Assembly (NCBI GenBank): GCA_035565355.1
Contig: DATMSM010000091.1
Coordinates: 1 to 64,000 of the forward strand
Direction of reading: 5' to 3'
DNA: 64,000 bases
Source: Ga0074130 sp035565355
Lineage (GTDB): Bacteria; Pseudomonadota; Gammaproteobacteria; Burkholderiales; Rhodocyclaceae
The translations under genes and the position numbers were made by a program. The notes under the pieces are model-generated. The model was not told the origin of the DNA and made no database searches. It saw only the letters and a program-made list of their open reading frames with translations. This document shows, one piece after another, positions 1-7,822 of the stretch; the first letter of the stretch is position 1; every line of letters starts with the position of its first letter.

Positions 1-2
1 TG

Positions 3-977
3 CTGCCCCTGCTGGCAGCACAGTGGCGCAGCCGCCAGGTGCTGCTGGGCATGGCCATCGCCGCCGTGCTGGCGGCCGCGCTCCTGTTCGGTGCCGCATC
101 CCTGCTGCCGCTGTCTTCGCCTGAGCCCTTGCATTTCGCCCCGGATCGCAAGCATCTCGAACTGCTGGCCTGGTATGCCTGGCCCGCCTTGCCAATCGGA
201 CTGTGGGCACTGTGGTTGCATCGACGCCAGCCGGGCCTGATTGCCCTGCCGCTGGCCGGCAGCATCGGCGCCCTGATCTGGTTTCTGCTCGGCAGCGAAT
301 CGCGCAATCTGCCGGCCTTGCCGCTGCTGGTGCCGCTCACGCTGCTCGCCGCCAGCGGCGCCTCCCGCCTGCGGCGCGGTGCGGCCAATGCGCTCGACTG
401 GTTCGGCATGATGACCTTTTCGCTGCTCGGTCTATTCCTGTGGCTGGGCCAGGCGGCATTGCAGACCGGCACACCGCCCAAGCTGCACAAGAACATCACA
501 CGCCTGATCCCCGGCTACGACAATGACGTCAGCATACTGGCCTGGATCTTTGCTGCCCTCATCTCCGTCATCTGGCTGCTGATCATCGTCATGGGCCGGC
601 GCACGCCCTGGCGCAGCACCCGCAACTGGGCCTGCGGCATGGTGCTGATCTGGTGTCTCTCCGCAGCACTGTGGATCCCTGCGGTTGACTACGGCAAGCG
701 CTATTCCGCCATGAACCACCAGATCGCCGCCAAGGTCGGCACGCTCCACAAGGGCCAGTGCGTCGCCGGCATCGGGCTGGAAAACGCCCAGCGCGCCGCC
801 CTGCACTATCACACCGGCATCATCACCCGCAGCGGCGAAGCCGCGCGCAAATGTGACTGGTTGCTGGTGCAAGGACAGCCGCGGCGCGCCCCACAGGTGG
901 ACAAGGGCTGGACCAAGGTCTGGGACGGCGCACGCCCCAGCGACCGCGAAGATCGCTACTACCTCTACAGGCGCTGA
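3..977 (+). CDS. Glycosyltransferase family 39 (ArnT-like), C-terminal part
   Basis: The reading frame is open to the left edge, so the 5' end of the gene lies outside the window. The visible part has several hydrophobic membrane segments in its first 200 or so residues, with short Arg-rich loops. It ends in a soluble domain of about 100 residues terminating in DRYYLYRR. This layout fits the C-terminal half of GT-C membrane transferases of the PMT/ArnT type, which move a sugar from a polyprenyl phosphate to lipid A or another acceptor in the periplasm. The catalytic N-terminal loops are not visible, so the acceptor cannot be stated. A strong bidirectional terminator follows at once. The family call is from overall character, not a diagnostic motif. 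Confidence 0.6.
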   Translation: MPLLAAQWRSRQVLLGMAIAAVLAAALLFGAASLLPLSSPEPLHFAPDRKHLELLAWYAWPALPIGLWALWLHRRQPGLIALPLAGSIGALIWFLLGSESRNLPALPLLVPLTLLAASGASRLRRGAANALDWFGMMTFSLLGLFLWLGQAALQTGTPPKLHKNITRLIPGYDNDVSILAWIFAALISVIWLLIIVMGRRTPWRSTRNWACGMVLIWCLSAALWIPAVDYGKRYSAMNHQIAAKVGTLHKGQCVAGIGLENAQRAALHYHTGIITRSGEAARKCDWLLVQGQPRRAPQVDKGWTKVWDGARPSDREDRYYLYRR

Positions 978-999
978 GCGCTACCAAGCCTCAGTGCAC

Positions 1000-1036
1000 A
1001 AACACAAAGGGCCGGAAATTCCGGCCCTTTGTGTTT
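1000..1036. terminator. Bidirectional intrinsic terminator
   Basis: A near-perfect palindrome of 18-nt arms (1000-1017 and 1019-1036) lies between the convergent glycosyltransferase and orn genes. The GC core GGGCCGG/CCGGCCC is flanked by A-rich and T-rich arms, so it can end transcripts from both sides. Confidence 0.85.
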
Positions 1037-1054
1037 ATTCATGCGGCGAGCCGC

Positions 1055-1600
1055 TTACAGCTTGATGAAATGCTCGCGGTAGTACTTCAGCTCATCGATG
1101 GATTCATGCACATCCGCCAGCGCCTCATGCTTGCCGTGCTTGGTCAGACCCTTGGCCAGCTCGGGCTTCCAGCGGCGCACCAGCTCCTTGAGCGTGGACA
1201 CATCCAGATTGCGGTAATGGAAGTACTCTTCCAGCTTGGGCATGTAGCGCACCATGAAGCGACGGTCCTGGCCGATCGAATTACCGCACATGGGCGAAAT
1301 ACGCGCCGGCACATGTTGCTTGATGAATTCCAGGCATTGCGCCTCGACCTCGGCTTCGGTCAGCGTTGATGCCTTTACTTTATCGATCAGGCCGGAACGG
1401 CCGTGCGTGCCCTTGTTCCAGTCGTCCATGCCGTCCAACACTTCATTGCTCTGATGTACCACCCAGACCGGGCCCTCGGCAACGGTTTCGAGCTGGGAAT
1501 TGGTGATAACCACCGCCAGCTCGATGATTTTGTCCTTCTCCGGATCCAGGCCGGTCATTTCCATGTCCAGCCAGATCAGGGCGTTTTGATCTTGTGCCAT
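1055..1600 (-). CDS. orn: Oligoribonuclease
   Basis: DEDD-family 3'-5' exoribonuclease that degrades 2-5 nt RNA oligomers, including pGpG from c-di-GMP turnover. The N-terminal motif WLDMEMTGLDPEKDKIIEL carries the first two acidic residues. The C-terminal region with HEALADVHESIDELKYYREH supplies the last catalytic residues. From the ATG at 1600 the protein is 181 aa, the usual size. The frame extends further upstream but the extra residues do not belong to the family. It is divergent from the M48 protease gene with only 58 bp between starts, so the two share a promoter region. Its link to c-di-GMP turnover may matter for the MSHA pilus encoded at the other end of the window, but that is inference. 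Confidence 0.95.
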   Translation of the reverse strand: MAQDQNALIWLDMEMTGLDPEKDKIIELAVVITNSQLETVAEGPVWVVHQSNEVLDGMDDWNKGTHGRSGLIDKVKASTLTEAEVEAQCLEFIKQHVPARISPMCGNSIGQDRRFMVRYMPKLEEYFHYRNLDVSTLKELVRRWKPELAKGLTKHGKHEALADVHESIDELKYYREHFIKL

Positions 1601-1658
1601 AATTTTCAAGCGGTCCGAGCAATATAAAGGCCGCATTTTCTCACAGCCGCCCCACCCA

Positions 1659-2912
1659 ATGACACCCAGCACCTTCGCTTCGCTCTTCCTGATCTTTCTG
1701 GCCATCAGCCTGACACTGCGTCTGTGGCTGGCCGTGCGCCAGATCCGCCACGTGGCGGCCCATCGTGACGCCGTACCGGCCGAGTTCGCCGAAAAAATCT
1801 CGCTGGCCGAACATCAGAAAGCCGCCGACTACAGCATCGCCAGGACGCGCCTGGGCATCAACAGCACCATCGCCGAAACCGCACTGCTGCTGGCACTCAC
1901 GCTGGCCGGCGGCCTGCACCTGCTGTACAACTTCTGGGCCGACATCTTCAGCAACGGCGGCTACCTGCACAGCCTCGCCCTGTTTGCCAGCCTCGCCGTG
2001 GCGAGCTTTCTGGTCGACCTGCCCTTCTCGCTCTATCGCACCTTCCGCATCGAAGCCGCCTTCGGTTTCAACAAGCTCACGCCCAAACTGTGGCTGATCG
2101 ATCTACTCAAGGGGGCCGCACTCGGCGCCGCCATTGGCGCCCCGGTCATCCTTGCCGTGCTCTGGCTCATGGGCACCATGGGCGCGTACTGGTGGTTCTA
2201 CGTGTGGCTGTTCTGGATGGGTTTCAACCTGCTGGTGTTGCTGCTCTATCCCACCGTCATCGCGCCCCTCTTCAACAAGTTCTCGCCGCTGGCGGACGAC
2301 GGCCTCAAGGCGCGCATCGAGGGCCTGCTGCAGCGTTGCGGCTTTACTTCGGCTGGACTCTTCGTCATGGACGGCTCCAAGCGCTCCTCGCATGGCAACG
2401 CCTACTTCACTGGCTTCGGCGCCGCCAAGCGCATCGTCTTCTTCGACACCCTGATCGAACGTCTCTCGCCACCGGAAGTCGAGGCCGTGCTTGCCCACGA
2501 GCTCGGTCACTACAAGCACGGCCACATCAAGAAACGCATCGCCATGCTGGCTGTGCTCAGCCTGGCCTTCCTGTGGCTGCTCGGCCAACTAATCGCTGCA
2601 CCCTGGTTCTATATCGGCCTCGGCATGCCCTATCAAGGCACTGCAGTCGCCCTGATCCTGTTCTCGCTGGCGCTGCCCGTGTTCACCTTTCCGCTCGGTC
2701 CGCTCACCTCGGCCCTGTCGCGCAAGCACGAATACGAAGCCGACGCCTATGCCGCGAGTCAGACCCAAGCGGGCGACCTGGTCACCGCACTGGTCAAGCT
2801 CTATCGTGACAATGCCGCCACACTGACGCCGGACCCGCTGCACTCGCTCTACTACGACTCTCACCCGCCGGCCTCGGCCCGCATCGCCCATCTACAGGGA
2901 AGCCACGCATGA
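1659..2912 (+). CDS. M48 family zinc metalloprotease (Ste24/CAAX-protease type)
   Basis: Integral membrane zinc protease of 417 aa. An N-terminal multi-spanning M48_N region precedes the HExxH zinc motif in VLAHELGHYKHGHIKK near residue 279. The downstream third zinc ligand lies in HEYEADAYA near residue 355. Length and the split between membrane and catalytic parts match bacterial Ste24 homologues rather than the shorter HtpX. In bacteria the substrate is generally unknown, with membrane protein quality control the usual suggestion. The stop overlaps the start of the pterin dehydratase gene by 4 nt, and that gene overlaps rsgA, so the three genes form one operon. Confidence 0.9.
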   Translation: MTPSTFASLFLIFLAISLTLRLWLAVRQIRHVAAHRDAVPAEFAEKISLAEHQKAADYSIARTRLGINSTIAETALLLALTLAGGLHLLYNFWADIFSNGGYLHSLALFASLAVASFLVDLPFSLYRTFRIEAAFGFNKLTPKLWLIDLLKGAALGAAIGAPVILAVLWLMGTMGAYWWFYVWLFWMGFNLLVLLLYPTVIAPLFNKFSPLADDGLKARIEGLLQRCGFTSAGLFVMDGSKRSSHGNAYFTGFGAAKRIVFFDTLIERLSPPEVEAVLAHELGHYKHGHIKKRIAMLAVLSLAFLWLLGQLIAAPWFYIGLGMPYQGTAVALILFSLALPVFTFPLGPLTSALSRKHEYEADAYAASQTQAGDLVTALVKLYRDNAATLTPDPLHSLYYDSHPPASARIAHLQGSHA

Positions 2913-3235
2913 CTACGCTGAACACCAAGAAGTGCAAACCCTGTGAAGGCGGGGTCAAGCCACTGGACGAAAAAGCAGTCCAGGAGCTGCTCCAGCAGCT
3001 CGACGGCTGGCAGATCGCCAGCGGCGTGCTGTGCAAGACATTTAACTTCAGGAACTACCACGAGACCATGGCCTTCGTGAATGCCACGGCCTGGATCTCG
3101 CACCGCGAAGACCACCACCCCGATCTGAGCGTCGGCTACAAGGCCTGCACGGTCAGCTACATCACGCATGCCATCGGTGGCCTGTCCGACAACGATTTCA
3201 TCTGCGCGGCAAAAATCGACGCACTCCTCGTTTGA
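2909..3235 (+). CDS. phhB: 4a-hydroxytetrahydrobiopterin dehydratase (PCD/DCoH)
   Basis: Small dehydratase (108 aa) that recycles the 4a-carbinolamine cofactor of aromatic amino-acid hydroxylases. The family signature is present: HREDHHPDLSVGY followed at the right spacing by THAIGGLSDND, giving the two catalytic His pairs and the C-terminal Asp. It is translationally coupled to the M48 protease gene (ATGA overlap) and to rsgA (TTG start overlapping its TGA). No phenylalanine hydroxylase gene is nearby, so the pterin partner is not visible here. Confidence 0.92.
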   Translation: MTTLNTKKCKPCEGGVKPLDEKAVQELLQQLDGWQIASGVLCKTFNFRNYHETMAFVNATAWISHREDHHPDLSVGYKACTVSYITHAIGGLSDNDFICAAKIDALLV

Positions 3236-4143
3236 GCTCCCCGGCTTTGAAGAGCGCGACTGAAGGTCTGGTCAGGGCCGCCTACGGGCGCCACTACGAA
3301 GTCGAGCTGCTGAACGGGCCACACGCGGGCCAGCGCATCACCGGCTTCCCACGCGGCAAGAAAAGCCCCTATGCCTGCGGTGATCGTGTCGCACTGGAGA
3401 TTGCCAGCGCCGATCAGGCCCAGATCACCAAGCACCTGCCACGCACCTCGCTGCTCTACCGCAGTGACGCCTATCGGGAAAAGCTGATCGCCGCCAACGC
3501 CACGCAGGTCGTGCTGGTCGTCGCTACCGAACCCTCCTTCACCGACGACCTCCTCGCGCGCACCCTGGTTGCCGCGGAAGTCGAGGGTCTGCGTACCCTG
3601 ATCGTGCTCAACAAATGCGACCTCAGTACCCAGCTCGAGCACGCGCGCGAACGCCTGTCCGTACTTGCCAAGCTCGGCTATCGCATCATCGAGCTGTCCG
3701 CACTCAGCGACGCCAGCGCCCTGCTGCCGCATCTGGCAGGTGAGACCAGCGTGCTGGTAGGACAGTCCGGTATGGGCAAATCCACGCTGACCAATGCACT
3801 GATCCCCGAAGCACAGGCGGCAACGCGGGAGATCTCGGAGGCGCTGGATTCCGGCAAGCACACCACCACGCATGCACGGCTCTACGACTTGCCGCACGAC
3901 GCGGCACCGGGCGGCAGGCTGGTCGATTGCCCAGGCCTGCAGGAGTTCGGACTGTCTCATCTCAGCTTCGGCCAGATCGAGGAAGGCTTTGCCGACTTTC
4001 GCCCGCACAGCGGCAACTGCCGCTTCCGCGACTGCCGCCATCAGAACGAACCCGACTGCGCCATCAAGGCCGCTGTAGAGAGCGGCGCCATCGACCCACG
4101 TCGCTACGAGCAGTTCCAGCGCATCGTCAGTGCCAACTGCTAA
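3232..4143 (+). CDS. rsgA: Ribosome small-subunit-dependent GTPase A
   Basis: Circularly permuted GTPase that acts late in 30S maturation. Order of parts: an N-terminal OB fold (about residues 15-75), G4 motif LNKCDL, then P-loop GQSGMGKST, then G3 DCPG. A C-terminal zinc site follows, with Cys and His residues in NCRFRDCRHQNEPDC. Length 303 aa is normal. The start is a TTG at 3232 that overlaps the TGA of the upstream gene, and no better ATG lies before the OB fold. G3 reads DCPG rather than the common DTPG. The gene ends just before a terminator. Confidence 0.95.
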   Translation: MSSPALKSATEGLVRAAYGRHYEVELLNGPHAGQRITGFPRGKKSPYACGDRVALEIASADQAQITKHLPRTSLLYRSDAYREKLIAANATQVVLVVATEPSFTDDLLARTLVAAEVEGLRTLIVLNKCDLSTQLEHARERLSVLAKLGYRIIELSALSDASALLPHLAGETSVLVGQSGMGKSTLTNALIPEAQAATREISEALDSGKHTTTHARLYDLPHDAAPGGRLVDCPGLQEFGLSHLSFGQIEEGFADFRPHSGNCRFRDCRHQNEPDCAIKAAVESGAIDPRRYEQFQRIVSANC

Positions 4144-4145
4144 AG

Positions 4146-4171
4146 AAAAAGCCCTCCGTAGAGGGCTTTTT
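4146..4171. terminator. Bidirectional terminator between rsgA and mscL
   Basis: The stem GCCCTC-cgta-GAGGGC has A-run and T-run flanks on both strands, immediately after the rsgA stop and before the convergent mscL stop. Confidence 0.9.
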
Positions 4172-4189
4172 CACATGGCGACAAACGCC

Positions 4190-4618
4190 TTACTTCTTTA
4201 GCGAATCGCGAATCTCGCGCAGTAGCACGATGTCCTCCGGCGTGACCGCCGGGGCTTCGGGAGCGGGCGGAGCCTCGCGCTTCAAGCGGTTGATCTGCTT
4301 GATCATCAGGAAGATGATGAAGGCAAGGATAAGGAAGTTCAGCGCAATGGTGATGAAGTTGCCATAGGCAATCACCGGCACGCCGGCCTTCTTGACCTCG
4401 GCCAGCACCATGGGCACACCGGGCGGAATATCCTGCAGCGCGAAAAAGTAGTTGCTGAAATCCAGACCGCCCGTGACACGACCGATGATGGGCATGATGA
4501 GGTCGCCGACCACCGAGTCGACAATCTTGCCAAAGGCGCCGCCGATGATCACGCCCACGGCGAGATCGATCACATTGCCCTTGACGGCAAACTCCTTGAA
4601 TTCCGAAACGATGCTCAT
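4190..4618 (-). CDS. mscL: Large-conductance mechanosensitive channel
   Basis: Homopentameric inner-membrane channel opened by membrane tension on hypo-osmotic shock. The N-terminal amphipathic helix and TM1 are typical: FKEFAVKGNVIDLAVGVIIG, followed by GKIVDSVVGDLIMPIIG. TM2 is the ALNFLILAFIIFLMIK segment, and a cytoplasmic helix ends the protein (LLREIRDSL). From the ATG at 4618 it is 142 aa with a strong AGGAGG ribosome site at 4620-4627. It is convergent with rsgA. Confidence 0.97.
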   Translation of the reverse strand: MSIVSEFKEFAVKGNVIDLAVGVIIGGAFGKIVDSVVGDLIMPIIGRVTGGLDFSNYFFALQDIPPGVPMVLAEVKKAGVPVIAYGNFITIALNFLILAFIIFLMIKQINRLKREAPPAPEAPAVTPEDIVLLREIRDSLKK

Positions 4619-4724
4619 GCGCCCTCCTAGTAGTCTGACAAACGCTGCCATCCTACGCCGACCGGACAGCACGGTGCTAGCAACATATGCCTTAAAATGT
4701 CCGCTTATTCAGGAAATCAGCCTC

Positions 4725-5255
4725 ATGTCCTTCATCAAAGCCTTTGTCAGCAAGCATATCAGCGCCGCCGCCGCCCGCCGCCCCTCCGACCAGGAAGCCG
4801 TCGCCGTGTTCTTCTACGGACAAAGTCCGGATGCAGCCCGCATCGCCGAACTGGCGGCAGGCGCGGAAGTCTCGACCAGCACCACCGACGGCAAGACCCG
4901 CATCACCGCTGCCTGGCCGGATGTCAGCACGACCATCACCATCGATCCAGGCTGGGACAAGGCCGCACAAATGGAAGGCATGCGCGGCTGGACCGAACGC
5001 TTCCCGGCCAAGATCAAGGCGCTGGAAGATGTGCAGGCATTGATCGCTTCCTTCGATACGGTCACAGCCTGCTACGGCAGCGTCAGCAAGCCCGGCCTGG
5101 ATGCCGACAACAAGGCCATGAACCTGCTCCGCGCCTTGCAAGCCGATGGTGGCGGCTTTTTCTTTTCGCGCAACTCCTTCTACGACACCGACGGTTTGCG
5201 CATCACCGGTTTCAACGAAGACCCGGTCTGGCTGGGCACGCCGCCGCAGGACTAA
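4725..5255 (+). CDS. Hypothetical protein, 176 aa
   Basis: I do not recognise a named family. The start at 4725 follows an AGGAAA-type ribosome site. The protein looks cytosolic: no signal peptide, no long hydrophobic segment, mixed alpha/beta composition, and an acidic C-terminus ending in WLGTPPQD. It codes densely in a frame with normal third-position GC, so it is very probably real. It stands alone between mscL (divergent) and the Lrp-type regulator (convergent, 10 bp away). No function is proposed. Confidence 0.75.
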   Translation: MSFIKAFVSKHISAAAARRPSDQEAVAVFFYGQSPDAARIAELAAGAEVSTSTTDGKTRITAAWPDVSTTITIDPGWDKAAQMEGMRGWTERFPAKIKALEDVQALIASFDTVTACYGSVSKPGLDADNKAMNLLRALQADGGGFFFSRNSFYDTDGLRITGFNEDPVWLGTPPQD

Positions 5256-5265
5256 AGCAAGCCGG

Positions 5266-5739
5266 CTAGTCCCGCCGCGCAAAGTCGATCGGCAGCGTGG
5301 TGCGATCCACCACGCGCCGCATCACGAAGCTGGAATGCACGCCGGTCACACCCGGGATGCGATTGATGCGATTGAGCAGCAGCTCCTGATAGGCATCCAT
5401 ATCGCGCACCACCACCTTGAGCTGATAGTCGGCCGACTGTCCGGTCACCAGCAGGCGCTCCAGCACCTCCGGAATCTGCGCCACCGCCTCCTCGAAATGG
5501 GAGAAGCGCTCCGGCGTGTGCTGGTCCATGGAGATATACACCAGCGCCATCATCGGCAGGCCGAGCAACTTGGCATCGACCAGCGCACGATAGCCGGTGA
5601 TGTAACCTCCCTCCTCCAGCGCACGCACACGGCGCAGACAGGGCGCCGGCGACAGACCGATGCGCTCGGCCAGGTCCTGGTTACTGATACGCCCGTCCTG
5701 CTGCAGGACTTCAAGAATTTGCCGGTCGTACTTATCCAT
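5266..5739 (-). CDS. Lrp/AsnC family transcriptional regulator
   Basis: 157-aa feast/famine regulator. The N-terminal helix-turn-helix is clear (MDKYDRQILEVLQQDGRIS, then NQDLAERIGLSPAPCLRRVR). The C-terminal RAM/effector domain spans roughly residues 65-150. The start at 5739 is chosen because MDKYDRQIL is the typical family beginning; upstream in-frame residues are not conserved in type. It is divergent from leuA across about 200 bp of AT-rich DNA containing an inverted repeat, the usual layout for a regulator acting on its neighbour. Control of leuA and of itself is inference; the effector amino acid cannot be read. Confidence 0.92.
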   Translation of the reverse strand: MDKYDRQILEVLQQDGRISNQDLAERIGLSPAPCLRRVRALEEGGYITGYRALVDAKLLGLPMMALVYISMDQHTPERFSHFEEAVAQIPEVLERLLVTGQSADYQLKVVVRDMDAYQELLLNRINRIPGVTGVHSSFVMRRVVDRTTLPIDFARRD

Positions 5740-5806
5740 CAGCAGCGCTCCATAAGCTGCGGGCACGCGCCATGCAATGAGCACGCGCCCGGAACAGCCT
5801 AAACAG

Positions 5807-5846
5807 AATTAAATTTCAACAAAGAACAAATATATAAAATTTAATT
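5807..5846. promoter_or_regulatory. AT-rich inverted repeat, candidate Lrp-type operator
   Basis: AATTAAATTT at 5807-5816 is repeated in exact inverted form as AAATTTAATT at 5837-5846, with a 20-nt spacer. The arms are therefore centred 30 bp apart, about three helical turns, on one face of the DNA. It sits between the Lrp-family gene and leuA in the most AT-rich stretch nearby. Operator function is inferred. Confidence 0.5.
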
Positions 5847-5941
5847 TCTAAAATCAAGGAAAACAAGGCAATAACGCAAGCACATTTCGCGTTCCGATCG
5901 CTAATATGCACACATCAGGACGCACCCTCTGGAGCACCATC

Positions 5942-7630
5942 ATGTTGAAGAACCCGCACGGCAAGTACTTGCCTTTCAAGCCAATCAATCTGCCCGACCG
6001 CCAGTGGCCGAACAAGGTCATCACCAAGCCGCCGGTGTGGATGAGCACCGACCTGCGCGACGGCAATCAGGCCCTCTTCGAGCCCATGGACGGCGAGAAG
6101 AAGATGCGCATGTTCAAGCTGCTGTGCCAGATCGGCCTCAAGGAAATCGAAGCCGGCTTCCCCTCGGCCTCGCAGACCGAGTTCGACTTCTTCCGCACCT
6201 TGATCGAAGGCAAGCACATCCCCGACGATGTGACCATCGAAGCCCTCACGCAAGCACGCGAGCCGCTGATCCGTCGCACCGTTGAAGCCATGGTCGGCTG
6301 CCGGCGCGGTATCGTGCACGTCTATAACGCAACCTCCGACCAGTTCCGCGAAGTCGTGTTCAACACTACCCGCGACGAGGTCAAGGCGATGGCCGTCAAT
6401 GCCGTCAAGCTGATCAAGGAGCTCACCGCTCAGCATCCGGAAACCGAATGGGTGTTGCAGTACAGCGCCGAGACCTTCAGCGACACCGATCTCGACTTCG
6501 CCAAGGAAGTGATCGATGCCGTCACTGAAACCTGGGGCGCCACGCCGGACAACAAGGTCATCATCAACCTGCCCGCATCGGTTGAAGTCGCCACGCCGAA
6601 TATCTACGCCGACAAGGTCGAGTGGATGCACCGCAATATCGCCCGCCGCGACAGTGTCATCCTCAGCCTGCATCCGCACAACGACCGCGGCACCGCCGTG
6701 GCTGCCGCCGAGCTCGGCATCATGGCCGGCGCCGACCGCATCGAGGGCTGCCTGTTCGGCAACGGCGAACGCACCGGCAACGTCGACCTCGTCACCCTGG
6801 GTCTGAACCTCTACACCCAGGGTATCCACCCGAACCTCGACTTCTCCGACATCAACACCATCGCGCGCACCGCCGAGCACTGCACCCAGCTGCCTGTGCA
6901 TCCGCGCCACCCCTGGGTCGGCGACCTCGTCTACACCGCCTTCTCGGGCTCGCACCAGGACGCCATCAAGAAGGGCTTCGCGCTGCAGAAGCCGGACGCC
7001 AAGTGGAATGTCCCGTACATGCCCATGGACCCGGCCGACGTCGGCCGTAGCTACGACTCGGTCATCCGCGTGAATAGCCAGAGCGGCAAGGGCGGCATCG
7101 CCTACCTGCTCGAAACCGAGTACGGCGTCGTCATGTCGCGCCGCCTGCAGGTCGAGTTCTCGCGCGTGGTGCAGGAGCACACCGACAAGTTCGGCGGCGA
7201 AGTCAGCGCCGCCGACATCTGGAAGTTGTTCTCCGACACCTATCTCGATACCGTCAGCCCGGTACGCTACGTCGAACATCATCTGGTCGAAAGCGGCGAC
7301 GGCCAGGGCATCAAGCTCGTGGTCGAACACAAGGGCGTCAAGCATGTGCTGAACGGCGAAGGCAACGGCCCCATCGACGCCGCCGCCCATGCCCTGCAGC
7401 AGATCGGTATCAACCTCAAAGTGCGCAGCTATGAAGAGCGCTCCATGAGCAGCAGCGACGACGGCGGCGACGCCCGCGCCTGCGCCATGATGGAAGTCGC
7501 CACCGCCGGCGGCAGCGGCGAATGCTACGGCGTCGGCATCGACGCCAACATCGTCACCGCCTCGCTCAAGGCACTCATCAGCAGCGCCAATCGCGTGGCG
7601 GTGCAGGCCGCGGAAAGCAAGGCGGCCTGA
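5942..7630 (+). CDS. leuA: 2-isopropylmalate synthase
   Basis: First committed enzyme of leucine synthesis: condenses acetyl-CoA with 2-oxoisovalerate. The long type (562 aa), beginning MLKNPHGKYLPF. HMGL-like TIM-barrel motifs include STDLRDGNQAL near the N-terminus and LHPHNDRGTAVA with the metal-binding His. GCLFGNGERTGNVDLVTLGL follows. The C-terminal about 130 residues form the LeuA allosteric dimer domain. The start at 5942 has GGAG about 8 nt upstream. An in-frame ATG at 5906 lies inside a TAATAT hexamer that may be the -10 box, so it is less likely. A terminator follows the gene. Confidence 0.96.
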   Translation: MLKNPHGKYLPFKPINLPDRQWPNKVITKPPVWMSTDLRDGNQALFEPMDGEKKMRMFKLLCQIGLKEIEAGFPSASQTEFDFFRTLIEGKHIPDDVTIEALTQAREPLIRRTVEAMVGCRRGIVHVYNATSDQFREVVFNTTRDEVKAMAVNAVKLIKELTAQHPETEWVLQYSAETFSDTDLDFAKEVIDAVTETWGATPDNKVIINLPASVEVATPNIYADKVEWMHRNIARRDSVILSLHPHNDRGTAVAAAELGIMAGADRIEGCLFGNGERTGNVDLVTLGLNLYTQGIHPNLDFSDINTIARTAEHCTQLPVHPRHPWVGDLVYTAFSGSHQDAIKKGFALQKPDAKWNVPYMPMDPADVGRSYDSVIRVNSQSGKGGIAYLLETEYGVVMSRRLQVEFSRVVQEHTDKFGGEVSAADIWKLFSDTYLDTVSPVRYVEHHLVESGDGQGIKLVVEHKGVKHVLNGEGNGPIDAAAHALQQIGINLKVRSYEERSMSSSDDGGDARACAMMEVATAGGSGECYGVGIDANIVTASLKALISSANRVAVQAAESKAA

Positions 7631-7655
7631 TTTTCGCCGGCACTTCGCTCCAAAC

Positions 7656-7683
7656 AAAAAGCCCCGGCATGCCGGGGCTTTTT
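7656..7683 (+). terminator. Intrinsic terminator of leuA
   Basis: AAAAA-GCCCCGGC-at-GCCGGGGC-TTTTT: a perfect 8-bp stem with a T-run, 25 nt after the leuA stop. Confidence 0.92.
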
Positions 7684-7822
7684 ACATGGATTGTTAAATC
7701 TGGCGTGGAGGCCACAAAACTGAATCAACATCGAGTTCGACATACCCAATTGGCGCGCTAGCGAAAAGATCAATGGCATACTGAAAAAACTTCAATACCG
7801 ATTGCATACGCATCTTAAGCGC

